NCBI GenBank assembly: GCA_025363505.1
Contig: JANYDV010000110.1
Location: 1-23,661, forward strand
Source: Bacteroidota bacterium
GTDB lineage: Bacteria > Bacteroidota > Ignavibacteria > Palsa-1295
Reading direction: 5' to 3'
DNA: 23,661 nt
The notes under the pieces are model-generated. The model was not told the origin of the DNA, made no database searches, and was given only the letters and a program-made list of their open reading frames with translations. The position numbers were made by a program, and so were the translations under genes. Shown here in pieces: positions 20,334 to 23,661 of the stretch (position 1 is the stretch's first letter; the number at the start of each line of letters is the position of its first letter).

Positions 20334-23297
20334 TTATTTCTTTGCCGTGTCCTTTGTCGGTGCGGCGACTGTTGCATCACCTAATTGTTGATGCAATGAA
20401 TCTACGTGTGCTCTGAGACGATTGAATTCTTCTTCATATTCACTTCCGGCAAGACTTTGACCAAAGGTCGCGAATAATTTATCATAGAGTTCTGCCGCCT
20501 TTTTCTTGTCGCCTTTCTTTTCAGCAGCCAATGCCGAAATCTGCATATAGCGGAGTTCGATATTGCCACGGAACGACTGATCGGTTACTGTCTCGCGCAT
20601 TTTCGAAATAACCTGCAATGCCTTATCCGTTTCTCCGACACCGATCAACGTTTCGGCATAGGTCAATTGCGTCATTATTTCACGCTGAGATAAAGTGCCG
20701 GTCAGTGTACTTTGGTATTCTTTCTCTAATTTGCCAAGGGCAAAGTGAGCAAATTTATCTGCTTTCTTTGTATCTCCGGCTTTACGATAGAGCTGTGATA
20801 TCTCCGCCGCAGTGTTTCCGACATACGCAACACGTTCCGGTGGAACATACTCATCAAGTACATTAAGTGCTTTGATAGCTAGATCAGGTTTATCGGTTGA
20901 CAAATAATACGCCGCTAAAAGTTCATACGCATGTTGGTATGAATAGAACGGTGCGTCGTTTGTACGATCAGCATTGCTCCAACGCGCTTCAGGATCGCGA
21001 AATGTATTGATCAAGAACCCACGGTGATATTCTTTCACCGGCGTCTTCACAATATTAAAACAGCTCTCGTAGAATGCTTTCTCATTGACAGGAGGGATCG
21101 AGCGTGATGTCCGAGCTATTGGAGTGATACGCTGAGCCATTCCTTCCCATACAAGATACGGGTTAATACCTATTTGATAATTACCGGGTACCGCCGAAGC
21201 AAAATAGATCGGGCGTACATTGATGTTTCCTTCGACGATCGAACGAACGATCTGATCGGCAACGGTATAGACGAAGCCATCTTGGCGTTGGAATTCGCCG
21301 CGATATTTCCAGACCATCGAGCCTGCAACAGCGTTAGGATCACCACTGAATTTCTTCATTGTTTCGGCTGAAACCGCAACATTGACATTCTTTGGTTGAT
21401 CAACGTAGCCGCGGACACCGGTTTCGGACTCGTCCTCGCCTTTTAATAATTGGTCGCTAAATCCCGGAAGATCAACTTTCTTTCCGGCACCTTCCCACAC
21501 GTCTTTTTTGAGCTGTTGGATATACCAACTCATATTAGCAAGTGAAAGATTGACGATACGAACGTCACGACGAATACCATATACATCCTGAGCACACCAC
21601 AATGGGAATGTGTCATTGTCACCGGCAGTGAATAAGATCGCATTTGGTTCGCAACTTTGCAAAGCATTATAAGCATACTCGAATGGTATGTTATTGTGAG
21701 CACGAGAATATTCATGCCACTTCGAACTTTCAGCAAAAGATTTGCCAGTCACCATTCCTGCAAGCCCGGCAGCTTGGTTCAGCGGCACCAAGATTACAAG
21801 CGCCGCCAGAGCACCACCAAGCAATGCAATGTTACCATCGCCCATCGGAATTGGCAACGGCTCTTTCTTTTCAGGATCCGCATTCGGATCCTTCAATTTG
21901 CGTGCACGCAACCACTCTAATATTCCGGTTGCTCCGATTCCTACCCACATTGCATAGAAATAGAATGCACCAACGTAGAAATAATCTCGCTCACGAGGCT
22001 GGGGGTCCTGCTGATTCTGATACCAAGCAGTGAGCCATCCAAAGAAAATAAATGCCGCAAGGATGGTCAGGGCTCGTTTTGGGTCACGACGGAAATGCCA
22101 GAATAAACCGAATAGTCCGAGTACGAATGGAATGCCCCACGTTTTTGACCAATCAGTGCCGGAGTCTTGATCTTGACTGCTACGTCCGATAAAATTCCAT
22201 GCTAAATAACGATTATACATGTGATCGGTCTGGTAACGCCAGAAGAAATCCCAATTGCCGGTATAATTTTTGAACGTCGGACCTTCTTGCCCACTCTCAT
22301 CTCCTACCTGACGAGGAAACGGAGGGCGATAACCATATTGCTCGCGATTAATAAACTCGGTGAGCGTTTTGAAATTGTCGGCATGATGTTGATTCATCGG
22401 CGGCTCCTGTGCAGCACGAACGATGATCATATAATACGTAGAGTAGCCCAGGAATATCAATACCGAAGCCCACAAGCTAAGATTGAGGGTCGCTTTTTTA
22501 TTCTTGTGGCTCCAATATAATCCATAAAATGCGCCAAGAAATAGTAGCACCGTTGCACCCGCAGCACCGCCACCTTTACCAAGCCATTCAACAACATAGG
22601 ACAGAACCAGTTTGTACGATAAAAAGAACGCAAGAATACTCGCGGCGACCATACCCAACCATGAAGGTATTGTCACGGTATTGCGGCGTCTGTAATAAAT
22701 CAACATAAAGCATGGGAAGATCGTGAGCAATGCTAATTGATGCACACCCATCGAAAGCCCAATGACATAGGCGGTCAACAATAAATATTTTTCGCTGTGC
22801 TCCTCTTCGGCGTGGTCATACCATACCAACATAATCCAAGGAATAAGCGCCACGAAGAGCGAACCGAAAGCATACACTTCAGACTCAAGAGCATTGAACC
22901 AGAAACTATCGGTATAAGTATAACACAGTGCCGCAATAAGACCACCGCCAAAAGTCGTGAGGGCATCAGCCATTGTCTTTGGCTCGCCGCGCCAGAGTTT
23001 GATCAAACGGACAACCGTGAGATACAAGATCATTATCGTCACCGCCGAACTCAAGACCGAGAAAAAATTATATCTCGCAACAAGATCAGTATAGGTGGGG
23101 AGCATCATTGCAAAACGACCAATGATCGTCCAAAGAGGAGAACCTGGGGGATGAGGTACCTGCAAGGCGAACGCTGCCGAGGCGAATTCTCCGCAATCCC
23201 AGAATGGGGTTGAAGGCTGCATTGTGTACATATAAGTAAACAATGCCGCGAAAAAACTTAAACCGGCGAAGAGATAATGAACGCGTTTAAATTCCAT
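20334..23297 (-). CDS. DUF2723-family membrane protein with C-terminal TPRs
   Basis: A 987-residue protein typical of Bacteroidota and relatives. The DUF2723 signature is at the start: MQPSTPFWDCGEFASAAFAL (26-45) followed by VPHPPGSPLWTIIGRFAMML (47-66). About a dozen membrane segments follow in residues 10-515, then a soluble extracytoplasmic part with NAILFTAGDNDTFPLWCAQ, and a helical region (~790-960) with TPR-like repeats such as YELLAAYYLSTDKPDLAI and AEISQLYRKAGDTKKAD. The family has a GT-C-like fold, with the acidic residues in the first loop as candidate catalytic residues, and is classed as a glycosyltransferase linked to surface protein or polysaccharide glycosylation. The exact donor and acceptor are unknown here. 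The C-terminus is charged, ending APTKDTAKK. It is followed by a terminator, so it is a separate transcript from GT2-YfhO-GT9. Confidence 0.9.
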   Translation of the reverse strand: MEFKRVHYLFAGLSFFAALFTYMYTMQPSTPFWDCGEFASAAFALQVPHPPGSPLWTIIGRFAMMLPTYTDLVARYNFFSVLSSAVTIMILYLTVVRLIKLWRGEPKTMADALTTFGGGLIAALCYTYTDSFWFNALESEVYAFGSLFVALIPWIMLVWYDHAEEEHSEKYLLLTAYVIGLSMGVHQLALLTIFPCFMLIYYRRRNTVTIPSWLGMVAASILAFFLSYKLVLSYVVEWLGKGGGAAGATVLLFLGAFYGLYWSHKNKKATLNLSLWASVLIFLGYSTYYMIIVRAAQEPPMNQHHADNFKTLTEFINREQYGYRPPFPRQVGDESGQEGPTFKNYTGNWDFFWRYQTDHMYNRYLAWNFIGRSSQDQDSGTDWSKTWGIPFVLGLFGLFWHFRRDPKRALTILAAFIFFGWLTAWYQNQQDPQPRERDYFYVGAFYFYAMWVGIGATGILEWLRARKLKDPNADPEKKEPLPIPMGDGNIALLGGALAALVILVPLNQAAGLAGMVTGKSFAESSKWHEYSRAHNNIPFEYAYNALQSCEPNAILFTAGDNDTFPLWCAQDVYGIRRDVRIVNLSLANMSWYIQQLKKDVWEGAGKKVDLPGFSDQLLKGEDESETGVRGYVDQPKNVNVAVSAETMKKFSGDPNAVAGSMVWKYRGEFQRQDGFVYTVADQIVRSIVEGNINVRPIYFASAVPGNYQIGINPYLVWEGMAQRITPIARTSRSIPPVNEKAFYESCFNIVKTPVKEYHRGFLINTFRDPEARWSNADRTNDAPFYSYQHAYELLAAYYLSTDKPDLAIKALNVLDEYVPPERVAYVGNTAAEISQLYRKAGDTKKADKFAHFALGKLEKEYQSTLTGTLSQREIMTQLTYAETLIGVGETDKALQVISKMRETVTDQSFRGNIELRYMQISALAAEKKGDKKKAAELYDKLFATFGQSLAGSEYEEEFNRLRAHVDSLHQQLGDATVAAPTKDTAKK

Positions 23298-23367
23298 TCC
23301 TGTTTAATTTGGATAAAATGATGTATGGTAACCACAAAACTGCGGAGAGTGCTCCCTCTCTTGAGAA

Positions 23368-23397
23368 TAAAAAAGCGCACTTCAGTGTCTGAATGCA
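23368..23397 (-). terminator. Probable terminator after the truncated PD40 gene
   Basis: On the minus strand GCATTCAG (23396-23389), loop ACA and CTGAAGTGC (23385-23377) pair with one bulged G, followed by GCTTTTTTA. It lies about 90 bases after the stop at 23488. The bulge lowers confidence. The rest of 23298-23487 holds no recognisable gene. Confidence 0.45.
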
Positions 23398-23487
23398 CCC
23401 TGAATCTTTCGTAAAGAAGTAAATATTGTTTCGTCGCCAAAAAGAGAGGGTTTTCAAAATTATATCTTTTACAGCATTGGAACGCCC

Positions 23488-23661
23488 CTAATGCAACGAC
23501 TTCAAAATCGTTGGACTATAAGACGTACTGAGAAAACCACCCTTTGCAATAGAGCTACTGCCATAAACAATACTTTTCTCATCAGGTGACCAATCAGGAA
23601 ACAGGCAAATTGCAGAAGTTGGATGTTGATAAGGGTTTGTTTCTAAAACAGTCTTTTCTAA
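23488..23661 (-). CDS. 3' end of a PD40/TolB-like beta-propeller protein (cut by window edge)
   Basis: Reading leftward from the last base of the window, 57 codons are open before the TAG at 23490-23488. The product contains FPDWSPDEKSIVYGSS (residues 21-36), a clear WD40-like PD40 repeat strand pair (DWSPDGKxIxY pattern) as in TolB and many exported Bacteroidota proteins. The 21 residues after it (SIAKGGFLSTSYSPTILKSL plus a final H) close the protein. Most of the gene lies right of the window, so the domain count, signal peptide and function cannot be given. A T9SS sorting domain does not follow the repeat, so this protein, unlike two others in the window, does not appear to end in one. It precedes the DUF2723 gene on the same strand but is separated by 190 bases with a probable terminator. 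Confidence 0.7.
   Translation of the reverse strand, partial: LEKTVLETNPYQHPTSAICLFPDWSPDEKSIVYGSSSIAKGGFLSTSYSPTILKSLH

Noticed and set aside
22797..23213. 138-residue ORF on the plus strand inside the DUF2723 gene
   Set aside because: Charged, domainless translation opposite the most conserved part of DUF2723.
23258..23440. 60-residue minus-strand ORF spanning the DUF2723 start and the intergenic region
   Set aside because: It overlaps the 5' end of DUF2723 in another frame and runs through a probable terminator; no family features.

Overview
The window looks like part of a chromosome from a Gram-negative bacterium of the Bacteroidota/Chlorobiota/Ignavibacteria/Kapabacteria (FCB) group. 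Two secreted proteins end in a type IX secretion (T9SS) C-terminal sorting domain with a YPNPA- or FPNPA-like start (in the genes at 1-1005 and 13002-14690). A DUF2723 membrane protein, typical of this group, lies at 20334-23297. GmhA and a heptosyltransferase-like GT9 point to an outer membrane with heptose-containing LPS. The exact phylum is inference. Coding density is high: no gene-free stretch exceeds about 300 bases, and I saw no tRNA, rRNA, CRISPR array, insertion sequence or phage gene.

Left part (1-4353): the 3' end of an arylsulfotransferase-fold secreted protein with a T9SS tail, then a terminator. A three-gene plus-strand operon follows: a TPR lipoprotein, a secreted protein of unknown function and a HupE/UreJ-like membrane protein. 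It converges on folP (dihydropteroate synthase, minus strand), overlapping it by 11 bases.

Centre (4416-12860): a long minus-strand operon for iron-sulfur cluster assembly of the ISC type. In transcription order it reads iscR, iscS, an unknown 162-residue protein, iscU, iscA, hscB, gmhA, hscA, a Fe/Mn superoxide dismutase, fdx, iscX, a stand-alone Lon N-terminal-domain protein and a 39-residue lysine-rich peptide not reported by simple ORF calling. IscS supplies sulfur, IscU is the scaffold, HscA/HscB release the cluster, Fdx supplies electrons, IscA is a carrier and IscX an adaptor. IscR probably represses the operon through a palindrome (12805-12819) just upstream of its own start. The inserted genes (gmhA, SOD, Lon-N, the unknown protein) are the most unusual feature of the window.

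Right part (13002-23661): a T9SS-exported protein with four beta-sandwich repeats, divergently transcribed from a membrane-anchored N,N-dimethylformamidase-like protein. A minus-strand envelope glycosylation group follows (DUF2723, then GT2, YfhO-family protein and GT9). The window ends in the 3' part of a minus-strand gene with a WD40-like (PD40/TolB) repeat, cut by the right edge.
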